This document shows positions 1 through 7,143 of a DNA stretch of 8,376 nt, in pieces; positions within the stretch are counted from its first letter, which is position 1; every line of letters starts with the position of its first letter. The notes beneath the pieces are model-generated. The model saw nothing but the letters and a program-made list of their open reading frames with translations. It was not told where the DNA came from and searched no databases. The DNA is from Flavobacteriaceae bacterium (GTDB lineage: Bacteria > Bacteroidota > Bacteroidia > Flavobacteriales > Flavobacteriaceae): contig JAQWFV010000074.1 in NCBI GenBank assembly GCA_029238555.1, positions 1-8,376 of the forward strand, given 5' to 3'. The position numbers and the translations under genes were made by a program.

Positions 1-315
1 GAAAATGTCTTGGTAGTGACAGATGACATTCACCTGCCCTTTGGGAGCATCCGCCTAAAGGCGAAAGGATCAGATGGGGGTCACAATGGTTTAAAAGACA
101 TTCAAGAAAAATTAAACACGGTCCAATACAACCGCTATAGATTCGGAGTAGGCGCAGATTTTGGCGCTGGAAGACAGGTAGATTATGTCTTGGGAGAATG
201 GTCTACAGAGGAGCGTGAAAAACTTAAAGAAAGACTGGAAAAATCTACCTCCCTCATAGAATCCTTTGCTCTTGCCGGTTTGGCGAGAACTATGAATCAG
301 TTTAACAATAGCTAA
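1..315 (+). CDS. pth: Peptidyl-tRNA hydrolase, C-terminal part (5' end outside window)
   Basis: Pth cleaves the ester bond of peptidyl-tRNAs that drop off the ribosome, recycling tRNA in the cytoplasm. The frame is open from base 1, so the gene starts upstream of the window. About 104 C-terminal residues are visible, against a usual total of roughly 185-200. Visible family signatures are the VVTDDIHLPFG segment containing the catalytic-region aspartate, then GSDGGHNGL, which carries the conserved His-Asn of the substrate-binding loop, then RFGVGAD and QVDYVLGEW, matching the RIGIG and VxDFVLG blocks of the family. The N-terminal part with the catalytic His is not in view. The TTG at position 10 falls inside the conserved core and is not a real start. 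The gene ends 20 bases before a convergent lipoprotein gene. Identification is from recognised family motifs and is secure. Confidence 0.95.
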   Translation, partial: ENVLVVTDDIHLPFGSIRLKAKGSDGGHNGLKDIQEKLNTVQYNRYRFGVGADFGAGRQVDYVLGEWSTEEREKLKERLEKSTSLIESFALAGLARTMNQFNNS

Positions 316-336
316 ATTCCTTAGTTAATCGCTATT
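307..336. terminator. Weak possible bidirectional terminator between convergent genes
   Basis: Two inverted arms, AATAGC (307-312) and GCTATT (331-336), flank an 18-base loop across the convergent junction of pth and the lipoprotein gene. A smaller nested CTAA/TTAG pair (312-315, 321-324) and an alternative TTAAC/GTTAA pairing (302-306, 324-328) are also present. The stem is short and AT-rich and has no clean U-tract, so this is only a candidate. The position, between two stop codons, is what makes it worth listing. Confidence 0.25.
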
Positions 337-1013
337 TAGTCCATCTTAAAATCAAAAATTGCAGAAGGGGTTTTGTTACCGGAATCGTCGGTGGTCAATA
401 CCTGCCAATAATAAGTGGCTCCCTGAGTCACATTGGCAGCAAACTGCGTAGCAGTTGCGCTGCTTAAATTTTGAATCGCAGTCGGTGGTGATTCATTACC
501 TAGCAGAAGCGTATAGCTAGCAATATCGTTGTCTATATCCGACCCAGACCAACGCAACGAAATTTGGCCCTCAGCAGGCATAGTGAGTTGAGCACCTGAA
601 AGCGGTGTTAAAGCAGTTGCGGGAAAAGGAGCGTGGGTGGTTTCACTTCCTGCATTAAAAAAATACCACAAGCTACTTGGGGTGGTTTCCAGGACTTTTG
701 TATTGGAAGCAATCACCTGCCATGAATAGGCCTCTCCCATTCGAAGGGGTACTTCTATAGAAGTCAATAACGTATTTTGAGTGGTTTTTTGGCCACTACT
801 CAGTTGTGTAATTTCTACACGATAAGATTCTGCCTCTGTAGCTTCTCGCCACTCAAAGGCAATTCTTCTGGTAACTTCATTGACCAAGCTTCCCTCTGTA
901 CAATCTAAATTTTGGGTGGGAAAAACCAAAGATATAGGCCCAGGTGGGCTCGGTGGGGCGTCTTTTCCACAGCCTAAAAAAAATATACAGCCTATTAAAA
1001 AGTACTTTTTCAT
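336..1013 (-). CDS. Lipoprotein with two fibronectin-III-like domains
   Basis: A 225-residue predicted lipoprotein of unknown function. The N-terminus MKKYFLIGCIFFLGC has two lysines, a hydrophobic stretch and a lipobox-like FLGC, so Cys15 is the likely lipidated residue; Cys9 (LIGC) would leave too short a signal peptide. A Pro-rich linker (GKDAPPSPPGP) follows. Two beta-sandwich repeats come next, about 27-121 and 128-224. Each ends in a FN3-like signature: YSWQVIASN followed by WYFF, and YYWQVLTTD followed by FDF. No catalytic motif is visible. The residues after Cys15 are not clearly an acidic surface-export signal, so periplasmic or surface location is open. The ATG overlaps the TGA of the upstream protease gene (ATGA), which indicates co-transcription and probable translational coupling and supports this start. 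A role as binding or accessory partner of the protease is inference only. Confidence 0.85.
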   Translation of the reverse strand: MKKYFLIGCIFFLGCGKDAPPSPPGPISLVFPTQNLDCTEGSLVNEVTRRIAFEWREATEAESYRVEITQLSSGQKTTQNTLLTSIEVPLRMGEAYSWQVIASNTKVLETTPSSLWYFFNAGSETTHAPFPATALTPLSGAQLTMPAEGQISLRWSGSDIDNDIASYTLLLGNESPPTAIQNLSSATATQFAANVTQGATYYWQVLTTDDSGNKTPSAIFDFKMD

Positions 1014-4000
1014 TCTTTTAAAACTTTATAAGAAGTGGTGGTGCCATCTAACTCAATTCGAACAATATAAACGCCTGGGTCCCAAAGCGAAGTGTCTAAA
1101 CGCCAGGGTGTTTGGGCAGCAACGGTATTATAGGTTGCTAAAGCGGCGCCTGAAAGGGTGAAAATTTGGACTTTCATTTCGGACTTTTCAAATACAGCTG
1201 CCTGTATATAAAGCGTTTCTTTTAATGGATTTGGATAGACCAAAGGTTTGGGCGTATAAAAAATTTGCTCCTCATAAACACCCTGGCAATCCAGTCCTGT
1301 AATAACTTTAAGGCGGTTAATTCCTGGCTTTAATGCCAAGGTCAATTGTGACTTTTCATGGGAAAAAGACTGACCGTTTAAGCTTACAAAATAGCGGCTA
1401 TTACCCGACAAATTCACAGATAAAGATCCCCCATTGTCATAAGATACTGCTGTGGTCACCGCCAGTGGCTCTGGAGCACCAATACGTACCTCAAAACATT
1501 GCTGCTCATAAGTGATTCCAGATTTAGTTCCCTCAAAGCAGAGGGTGTAGTTGCCTGCTGTCATATTTTCTAAGGCCAAAAAGCTTGTGAAAGAAGCTTG
1601 GTTAATTTGAGCCCCTGAGGCATTTTTAACGTAAACCACATAATCCATGACCTCTGCTACGGTCACTTCTACAGATCCATCTGAAACATTTAAACAGGAT
1701 TGACTCTTCAGAGACACCCTGAAGTTTTGAGGGTCTAAGCGGTACACTGCGCAACCTTTGGTGTCTACCTCAGCACCAGCAGGGGTGTTGAGACATTGGT
1801 CTGCACCGTCGTCATAAACGCCGTCATTATCTGCGTCTGGCCTAAAATTACCTGCTGCAGCTATTTTCATCTCAAAAAGATTCAAAGCACCTCCGTCTGC
1901 CTCCGCCACATCTTCTATTTCAAGGCGCCAGATTCCCTTAATGGAGTCTCCTCTAAAGATTTCAAAACTCCCCAAAGGTTTTACAAAGCCAGCTATAGCA
2001 GGGTCATTAGCGCAGTTAAAAGCAGGAGCCGTATCTGAGAAGGTAGCGACTAAATTTTCACCCTGCCCGCAGGAATTGGCAATTAAAACAGCTACTTTTC
2101 CTGAAGGAGCATAAAGCTTTACCACAAGGTCTGAAAGGTATGAGTGGGCAATATCTAAGGAAACTTCTAAAGAGGCAAGCGGCAAGTCTTCCTTAATCTC
2201 AATACTGGCATTAATGGTATTGGGGATATTACTTCCAATAGTAAGCGGAAGTAAATCTGCAGATTTAGTCTGGGTATTCTCAGGCGTAGTCGTAAAACTA
2301 TTCACCTCAGACGGGCTATTTCCACCACAGTCATTTAAAGCTATTACCCGCCAAAAATAAGTGGTGTCTGGTGCCAAGTCTATTAAATAATCCTGGGTAA
2401 AAGAGGTAGTATTGCTGTAATAAAGCCCATTAAAATCTGGTGTTTCAGACACCTCTACTTTATAGGTACTTGCCCCATTAACCGCAGACCATTCCAAGGT
2501 AGCGTCTAAAAAAACAGCCGCGTTTCCTGATGGTGGGCTTAATAAAGTAGGAAGGTCTAGTGTGTCTGGTAAAATAGTGATGCTAAAATCTAAACTATTA
2601 CTCAACGCGCCACTTTCTACCAATGCAGTAATGGAGTAAGTACCCGCAACAAGCTCTTTAGCGGCATTAAATGTTATATCTAATGTTTGACTATTGGACA
2701 AAGTGCCTAAAGTGGGGGTCGCTGAAAGACCCGAAGGAAGGTTTAAAAAAGATATGTTAGAAGCATCAGCAGTGGCCTGGTATTCAATTACACCAGACAA
2801 GCTTACTGAAGACTCTGGACATAATGAGGCAAAAGTTGGATTAAACACTAAGGCCAGTGGGGCCTGGGCTATTTCAAAATCTGCTGTATTTACGGCAAAG
2901 AATGGATTATTTTCTGCCTTGAGCATAAGGCGCGCGTTGGTGGCATTGGTGTTAGGAAGCACCAAAGTATAGGCCCCGTTATTGGACATTCCAGTGGCCA
3001 GTGTTTTTGTAAAACTGAGTCCGCCGTCTAAGGAAAGTAATGCTTTGAGTGTTTTGGTATTTAACTCAGGACCATTGGTTCGGGCCACTTCCCAGCGTAC
3101 CTCAATGGGTTGCCCACCCATATAGCTTTGTGTACTGTCTTGAGAGCGAATAAAGAAAGGACCTACATTAGCCTGAACCTCCAAGCGGGTATTGGCCATT
3201 TTAACTCCCGCGCCCTCACTGGCGTTGTCCCTCACGGTGACATAAAAATTATAGTCCCTAGGGATGGAGGCCAAAGTCTCCCACTGTGTAAAAGAAGGGG
3301 TATCTGTGGTTAATTTATTGGCTGCTATATTGATCAATTTTGGGAAATATCTTTGGGGAGAAGTACTGGGTGGCAGTGACCTAAAAGCAGCTCCTACAGG
3401 ATTTTCTGGTCCAAAAATAGCCGCAGTAACCACCCCATTGTCTGACTGTTCCCAACTGTAAGAAAGCACGTCTGCTGTATTGGGATCAGAGGCCTTCGCT
3501 TCGAGTAAAAAAGGCGTTTCCAAGGGGAGTTTATAATCACTTAAGGCGTCAAGTATTGGTAGGTCATTGGCTGTTAATTCACTAATGCCACAGCCAAAAG
3601 CATTGAGGTAACTCGAGATTTGTAGGATACTCACCGCATGAAAATAATCCGAGGCATTAGCCGCCACGTTTTCTCCAGAAACAATTCCAGCGTAAGACAT
3701 AATGGTGCTACCACTACCTGGCTCTACCTGAACATTAGTTCCCTCAGATTCATACGACCAGGTATGATTGGCCCCAAACTGATGCCCAATTTCATGGGCC
3801 ACAAAATCAATATCAAAGGTGTCGCCTTCAGGGAATTGACCTGAAGAAAAACCACTGCCCTTTTTATTGTCCTGACAAACCGCCCCAACAAAACCAGCAT
3901 TACCGTTGTTGTTGTCTTGGTGAAAAAGATGCCCTACGTCATAATTCGCTTCCCCAATATTAGCGGTTAAAGTCGTTTGAATTTCATTGTTTAAATCCGA

Positions 4001-4807
4001 CCCAAATGGATCTGTTTCAGGATCGGTGTAAATAACATTGGTCGTACTGGCGACTAAAGAAAGTTGCACCCCTAAATCCCTGCCAAACACTGCGTTTATT
4101 CGAGTTACAGTAGCATTAATTGCGGTTAAAGCAGCTGCTACCGTTCCACCGTGATACTGGGTGTATTCTCCGGAGGCGGCAACCGCAAGCCGGTATGTTT
4201 TTAGCGTGGTTTTGGCGGCGGTATTTAACGCTTTTGCTTCGCTAAATTTGGCCGTCATACTTCCGGCCGATGCCCATATGCCTCCCGCTATTTCCTGCTC
4301 AAAAGTATTGCATATAAAATTTTGACTTTCAGAATCTTTAGCAGCATAAAACAAGTATTGACTTGTATTTCTTGGCTTTTCCAGAAAAGTGTACTCCCCA
4401 GAACTAGGATTTGTAAAGGTTGCCGACAATTGGGTGTTTTCGCCTTCAGAAAAGGAGAAAAACACCTTTGAGCCCCGAGCACCCTCCCCTTTAAAAGATC
4501 GAATACCAGGATATTTAAGTTGAAGTTCTTCTGAGAGAGCCGTATAATCACTGATTGAATAAGGTTCTAAAACAGCTGTTTCATTGGGGAAGTATAGTGG
4601 GCTACCCGTACGCACTGATTTTTGAAGGGCTTTGACAAATTCCTCCTCATTCAATTCGTAAAATACTTTGTCCAGAGGGGATTTAGCACCAAGTCCCCTC
4701 TGTAATGGGGGCGTTTTAGCGGGAGACCAATAGCTTTGCTGCGCTTGAACAGAAAAGACTAAAAAAAGTAGGCATAATGAAAAAACAAGCCGTAATTTTG
4801 AACACAT
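1010..4807 (-). CDS. Secreted multidomain zinc metalloprotease (reprolysin-like metzincin) with T9SS sorting domain
   Basis: A 1265-residue predicted exported protease. A signal peptide (1-22, cleavage after VQA) is followed by a propeptide-like region to about 200. The catalytic domain (about 202-405) contains the metzincin zinc site HEIGHQFGANH, with ligands His338, His342 and His348 and general base Glu339, and the Met-turn IMSYAG with Met370. Downstream are Ig/cadherin-like beta domains (about 415-750), an FN3-like domain (about 752-842, with YFWRVIALN), a proprotein-convertase P-domain (about 849-985, with LSDLVVKLYAPSG and GIWRLEIED), and a thrombospondin-type-3-like calcium motif (991-1019, DADNDGVYDDGADQC). 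Cys-containing beta modules (about 1025-1185) and a type IX secretion C-terminal domain (about 1189-1265, VYPNPLKETLYIQ to SYKVLKE) finish the protein. This predicts Sec export, then T9SS release or anchoring at the cell surface, probably for extracellular protein degradation; the substrate is unknown. The ATG at 4807 gives a complete signal peptide. It overlaps the downstream lipoprotein gene by 4 bases. Confidence 0.93.
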   Translation of the reverse strand: MCSKLRLVFSLCLLFLVFSVQAQQSYWSPAKTPPLQRGLGAKSPLDKVFYELNEEEFVKALQKSVRTGSPLYFPNETAVLEPYSISDYTALSEELQLKYPGIRSFKGEGARGSKVFFSFSEGENTQLSATFTNPSSGEYTFLEKPRNTSQYLFYAAKDSESQNFICNTFEQEIAGGIWASAGSMTAKFSEAKALNTAAKTTLKTYRLAVAASGEYTQYHGGTVAAALTAINATVTRINAVFGRDLGVQLSLVASTTNVIYTDPETDPFGSDLNNEIQTTLTANIGEANYDVGHLFHQDNNNGNAGFVGAVCQDNKKGSGFSSGQFPEGDTFDIDFVAHEIGHQFGANHTWSYESEGTNVQVEPGSGSTIMSYAGIVSGENVAANASDYFHAVSILQISSYLNAFGCGISELTANDLPILDALSDYKLPLETPFLLEAKASDPNTADVLSYSWEQSDNGVVTAAIFGPENPVGAAFRSLPPSTSPQRYFPKLINIAANKLTTDTPSFTQWETLASIPRDYNFYVTVRDNASEGAGVKMANTRLEVQANVGPFFIRSQDSTQSYMGGQPIEVRWEVARTNGPELNTKTLKALLSLDGGLSFTKTLATGMSNNGAYTLVLPNTNATNARLMLKAENNPFFAVNTADFEIAQAPLALVFNPTFASLCPESSVSLSGVIEYQATADASNISFLNLPSGLSATPTLGTLSNSQTLDITFNAAKELVAGTYSITALVESGALSNSLDFSITILPDTLDLPTLLSPPSGNAAVFLDATLEWSAVNGASTYKVEVSETPDFNGLYYSNTTSFTQDYLIDLAPDTTYFWRVIALNDCGGNSPSEVNSFTTTPENTQTKSADLLPLTIGSNIPNTINASIEIKEDLPLASLEVSLDIAHSYLSDLVVKLYAPSGKVAVLIANSCGQGENLVATFSDTAPAFNCANDPAIAGFVKPLGSFEIFRGDSIKGIWRLEIEDVAEADGGALNLFEMKIAAAGNFRPDADNDGVYDDGADQCLNTPAGAEVDTKGCAVYRLDPQNFRVSLKSQSCLNVSDGSVEVTVAEVMDYVVYVKNASGAQINQASFTSFLALENMTAGNYTLCFEGTKSGITYEQQCFEVRIGAPEPLAVTTAVSYDNGGSLSVNLSGNSRYFVSLNGQSFSHEKSQLTLALKPGINRLKVITGLDCQGVYEEQIFYTPKPLVYPNPLKETLYIQAAVFEKSEMKVQIFTLSGAALATYNTVAAQTPWRLDTSLWDPGVYIVRIELDGTTTSYKVLKE
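4674..4701. repeat. Perfect 8-bp inverted repeat inside the protease N-terminal coding region
   Basis: AGAGGGGA (4674-4681) and TCCCCTCT (4694-4701) are perfect inverted arms around a 12-base loop. A further run of G residues (4707-4711 on the plus strand) lies alongside. The segment encodes protease residues 36-45 (QRGLGAKSPL), just after the signal peptide. G/C-rich hairpins of this look occur as dispersed intergenic palindromic elements in many Bacteroidota and cyanobacteria, and their translations give PPLxRG-like strings such as PPLQRG here. Only one copy lies in this window, so dispersed repeat status is inference. Confidence 0.5.
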
Positions 4808-4856
4808 ATAGGGATATATATCCTATAAAAATACAGTATTTTATTATAAAACTAGC
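4808..4856. promoter_or_regulatory. Divergent promoter spacer with bulged palindrome
   Basis: This 49-base AT-rich spacer separates the minus-strand protease start from the plus-strand ribF GTG start, so it should hold the 5' signals of both unless they lie inside the opposing gene. It contains a perfect 12-base palindrome GGATATATATCC (4812-4823). The arms extend outward to 4807 and 4827 (TATA.../...TATA) if one extra G at 4811 is bulged. Two minus-strand octamers resemble the Bacteroidota -7 element TAnnTTTG with a terminal A: TAGTTTTA (4847-4854) and TATTTTTA (4826-4833). Neither has a clear TTG at the expected -33 spacing. The palindrome could be an operator or simply AT-rich symmetry. 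Confidence 0.4.
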
Positions 4857-5813
4857 GTGATTACCACTCATTCCTTACCGCCACTAGATGCCACTATAAA
4901 AACAGCCGTGACTATAGGGACTTTTGATGGAGTTCATTTGGGACATACTCAAATTATAAAACAGTTGGTTCAAAAGGCTAAAAAATTAGAAATACCCTCC
5001 GTGGTATTGAGCTTTTATCCGCATCCTAGAATTGTTTTACACCAAGACAGTGGGATTAAACTCTTAGACAGTCTTGAAGAAAAAGCGGCCAAATTAGAAG
5101 CCCTTGGGGTTGATTATTTTGTGGTATATCCATTTAGCAAAAGTTTCTCGAGAATGAAGGCGGAGACTTTTGTATCGGATATTTTAGTCCAGGGGCTACA
5201 TGCCAAAAGTGTGCTCATTGGCTATGACCACAGGTTTGGTAGAAATAGAAATGCCAATATAGAAGACCTTAGAAATTTTGGAAAACAATACGATTTTGAG
5301 GTAGCAGAAATATCTGCTCAAGCCATAGAAGCGGTGGCCGTAAGTTCCACTAAAATCAGGAAGGCACTAGAGGAAGGTCGGGTTAAAAAAGCGAATCAAT
5401 TTCTGGGCAGTGCATTTGGTCTATGCGGTAAAGTCATTTCTGGCAAACAGATTGGACGCACCTTAGGGTTTCCTACTGCAAATATAACACCCACCTATGC
5501 CTATAAACTGATCCCAAAGCAAGGGGTCTATGTCATTAAAAGCTATATAGACGGGCAGGAAGTGTTTGGTATGCTTAATATTGGCCAAAATCCCACCGTA
5601 ACGCTCCAAGAATCAGAATCTGTATTTCCAAAAATAGAAGCCCATTTTTTTCAATTCAACAAAGACCTTTACGGTCAGGAAATAAAGGTTTCCTTTATAG
5701 ACAGGTTGCGAGATGAGATTAAATTTGACTCCTTAGAAGCACTCCGTTCACAGCTCAAAAAAGACCAGTCCAAGGCACTAAAAATAGTTGCTGCGTACAA
5801 AAGCCAAAACTGA
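4857..5813 (+). CDS. ribF: Bifunctional riboflavin kinase / FAD synthetase
   Basis: RibF phosphorylates riboflavin to FMN and then adenylylates FMN to FAD in the cytoplasm. The 318-residue length is normal for the family. The N-terminal adenylyltransferase module shows the nucleotide-binding GTFDGVHLGH (21-30), GYDHRFGRNR (122-131) and SSTKIR (163-168). The C-terminal riboflavin kinase module shows GRTLGFPTANI (200-210), NIGQNPTV (241-248) and IEAHFF with the probable catalytic Glu261, then a RLRDEIKF block (283-290). The start is a GTG at 4857; reading upstream in frame meets a TAG at 4809 with no ATG, GTG or TTG between, so GTG is the only plausible start. It is divergent from the protease gene and lies 55 bases before serS. 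The assignment is secure; the start is very likely. Confidence 0.97.
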   Translation: MITTHSLPPLDATIKTAVTIGTFDGVHLGHTQIIKQLVQKAKKLEIPSVVLSFYPHPRIVLHQDSGIKLLDSLEEKAAKLEALGVDYFVVYPFSKSFSRMKAETFVSDILVQGLHAKSVLIGYDHRFGRNRNANIEDLRNFGKQYDFEVAEISAQAIEAVAVSSTKIRKALEEGRVKKANQFLGSAFGLCGKVISGKQIGRTLGFPTANITPTYAYKLIPKQGVYVIKSYIDGQEVFGMLNIGQNPTVTLQESESVFPKIEAHFFQFNKDLYGQEIKVSFIDRLRDEIKFDSLEALRSQLKKDQSKALKIVAAYKSQN

Positions 5814-5837
5814 GCTTTAAAATTCCCCCTATTCCAT

Positions 5838-5845
5838 TACCTTTA
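5838..5845 (+). promoter_or_regulatory. Candidate Bacteroidota -7 element upstream of serS
   Basis: TACCTTTA matches the Bacteroidota -7 consensus TAnnTTTG at all fixed bases except the last and lies 23 bases before the serS ATG, inside the 55-base ribF-serS spacer. No convincing TTG is visible at the expected -33 spacing. It may give serS its own transcript in addition to read-through from ribF. This rests on pattern match only. Confidence 0.35.
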
Positions 5846-5868
5846 CACTTTATAAAAATTCATACTTT

Positions 5869-7140
5869 ATGTTGCAGATTCAAGCCATAAGAGCCCAAGA
5901 AGACGCTATAATTACCGCACTTAAAAAACGCCAAATAGACGCCGCTCCTATAGTGTCTAAAATTTTAGAGGCAGACCAACAGAGAAGGGCTACCCAAACC
6001 GCTTTAGATGAAAACCTGTCTAGGGCCAATCAGTTGGCTAAAGAAATTGGGGGACTGTTTAAATCTGGTAAAGCAGCAGAGGCACAAGTACTCAAAGAGG
6101 AGAGTGCCACTCTTAAAGAAGCGAGTAAAACACTTCAGACTACTTTAACCCAGGTGAGCGAAACATTACAAGAATTATTGTATACGCTACCCAATGTACC
6201 GCATGAATCGGTAGCAGCAGGTAAAAGCGAAGAAGACAACGAAGAAATATTTAGAGCAGGAGACATTCCTACATTACATAAAGACGCCCTTCCCCACTGG
6301 GAGTTGGCTAAAAAATACGACCTCATTGACTTTGAATTAGGGGTTAAAATTGCCGGAGCAGGTTTCCCTGTATACAAAGGCAAAGGCGCAAAATTACAAA
6401 GGGCATTAATCGCCTATTTTTTAGATAAAAACACTGCAGCCGGATACACCGAAATACAACCGCCATTAGTGGTCAATGAGGCATCTGGTTATGGTACAGG
6501 GCAATTGCCAGACAAAGAGGGACAAATGTATTATATGCCCGAAGACAAGCTATACCTCATCCCAACTGCAGAGGTTCCCGTGACCAATATTTTTAGAGAT
6601 GTGGTGCTGTCAGAAAGTGATTTTCCTGTAAAATACACCGCATACACCCCGTGTTTTAGAAGGGAAGCAGGAAGCTATGGCGCTCATGTGAGGGGACTCA
6701 ACAGACTCCACCAATTCGACAAAGTTGAGATTGTACAGGTTTCCCATCCAGAAGCTTCTTACGAAGCCCTAGATGGCATGGTCCACCATGTAAAAGAAAT
6801 CCTTCAGGAATTAGAAATTCCTTACAGAATACTCAGGCTATGTGGCGGAGATTTAGGTTTTACTGCAGCCTTGACCTTTGATTTTGAGTTATTTTCTACC
6901 GCCCAAGACAGGTGGTTGGAAATCTCCTCTGTGTCTAATTTCGAAACCTTCCAGGCCAATCGCTTAAAACTTCGTTTTAAGGACGCCGCCGGAAAAAGCG
7001 TCTTAGCGCATACCCTAAACGGTAGCGCCTTGGCCTTACCAAGAGTATTGGCAGGAATTTTAGAAAACTGCCAAACACCAGAAGGTATTAAAATACCAAA
7101 AGTTTTACAGCCATATACTGGCTTTGACATGATCTCATAA
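5869..7140 (+). CDS. serS: Seryl-tRNA synthetase
   Basis: This class II aminoacyl-tRNA synthetase charges tRNA-Ser (and tRNA-Sec where present) in the cytoplasm. At 423 residues it has the usual length. Residues about 25-105 are Lys/Glu/Ala-rich and form the antiparallel coiled-coil arm that binds the tRNA long variable arm. The catalytic core shows TAEVP (233-237, serine-binding Thr and Glu), motif 2 CFRREAGSYG (262-271) with the ATP-binding arginine, the FDKVE block (283-287), SSVSNFETFQANR (353-365) and motif 3 NGSALALPRVLAGILEN (384-400) with its conserved Arg392. The ATG at 5869 places the N-terminal helix as in known homologues. The stop is only 3 bases before the next gene, so the two are almost certainly co-transcribed. 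Nothing is unusual in the gene. Confidence 0.98.
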   Translation: MLQIQAIRAQEDAIITALKKRQIDAAPIVSKILEADQQRRATQTALDENLSRANQLAKEIGGLFKSGKAAEAQVLKEESATLKEASKTLQTTLTQVSETLQELLYTLPNVPHESVAAGKSEEDNEEIFRAGDIPTLHKDALPHWELAKKYDLIDFELGVKIAGAGFPVYKGKGAKLQRALIAYFLDKNTAAGYTEIQPPLVVNEASGYGTGQLPDKEGQMYYMPEDKLYLIPTAEVPVTNIFRDVVLSESDFPVKYTAYTPCFRREAGSYGAHVRGLNRLHQFDKVEIVQVSHPEASYEALDGMVHHVKEILQELEIPYRILRLCGGDLGFTAALTFDFELFSTAQDRWLEISSVSNFETFQANRLKLRFKDAAGKSVLAHTLNGSALALPRVLAGILENCQTPEGIKIPKVLQPYTGFDMIS

Positions 7141-7143
7141 CCT

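Noticed and set aside
880..1161. Plus-strand open frame of 93 codons across the lipoprotein/protease junction
   Set aside because: It lies antisense to two well-supported genes, has no recognisable domain and low-complexity basic composition; it is a shadow frame.
2694..2972. Plus-strand open frame of 92 codons inside the protease gene (with similar ones at 1333-1515, 1796-2038, 3110-3313, 3264-3461 and 3638-3844)
   Set aside because: All are antisense to continuous protease coding sequence and show no family features or plausible upstream signals.
4288..4551. Minus-strand open frame of 87 codons overlapping the protease propeptide in another frame
   Set aside because: The protease frame here is continuous with the signal peptide and catalytic domain, so this frame is incidental.
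4808..4856. FMN riboswitch upstream of ribF
   Set aside because: The spacer is 49 bases and AT-rich, far too short for the conserved multi-stem FMN aptamer, and none of its conserved blocks is present.
5814..5868. Possible small RNA or terminator between ribF and serS
   Set aside because: No stem of useful length was found in this 55-base AT-rich stretch; only a candidate -7 element could be supported.
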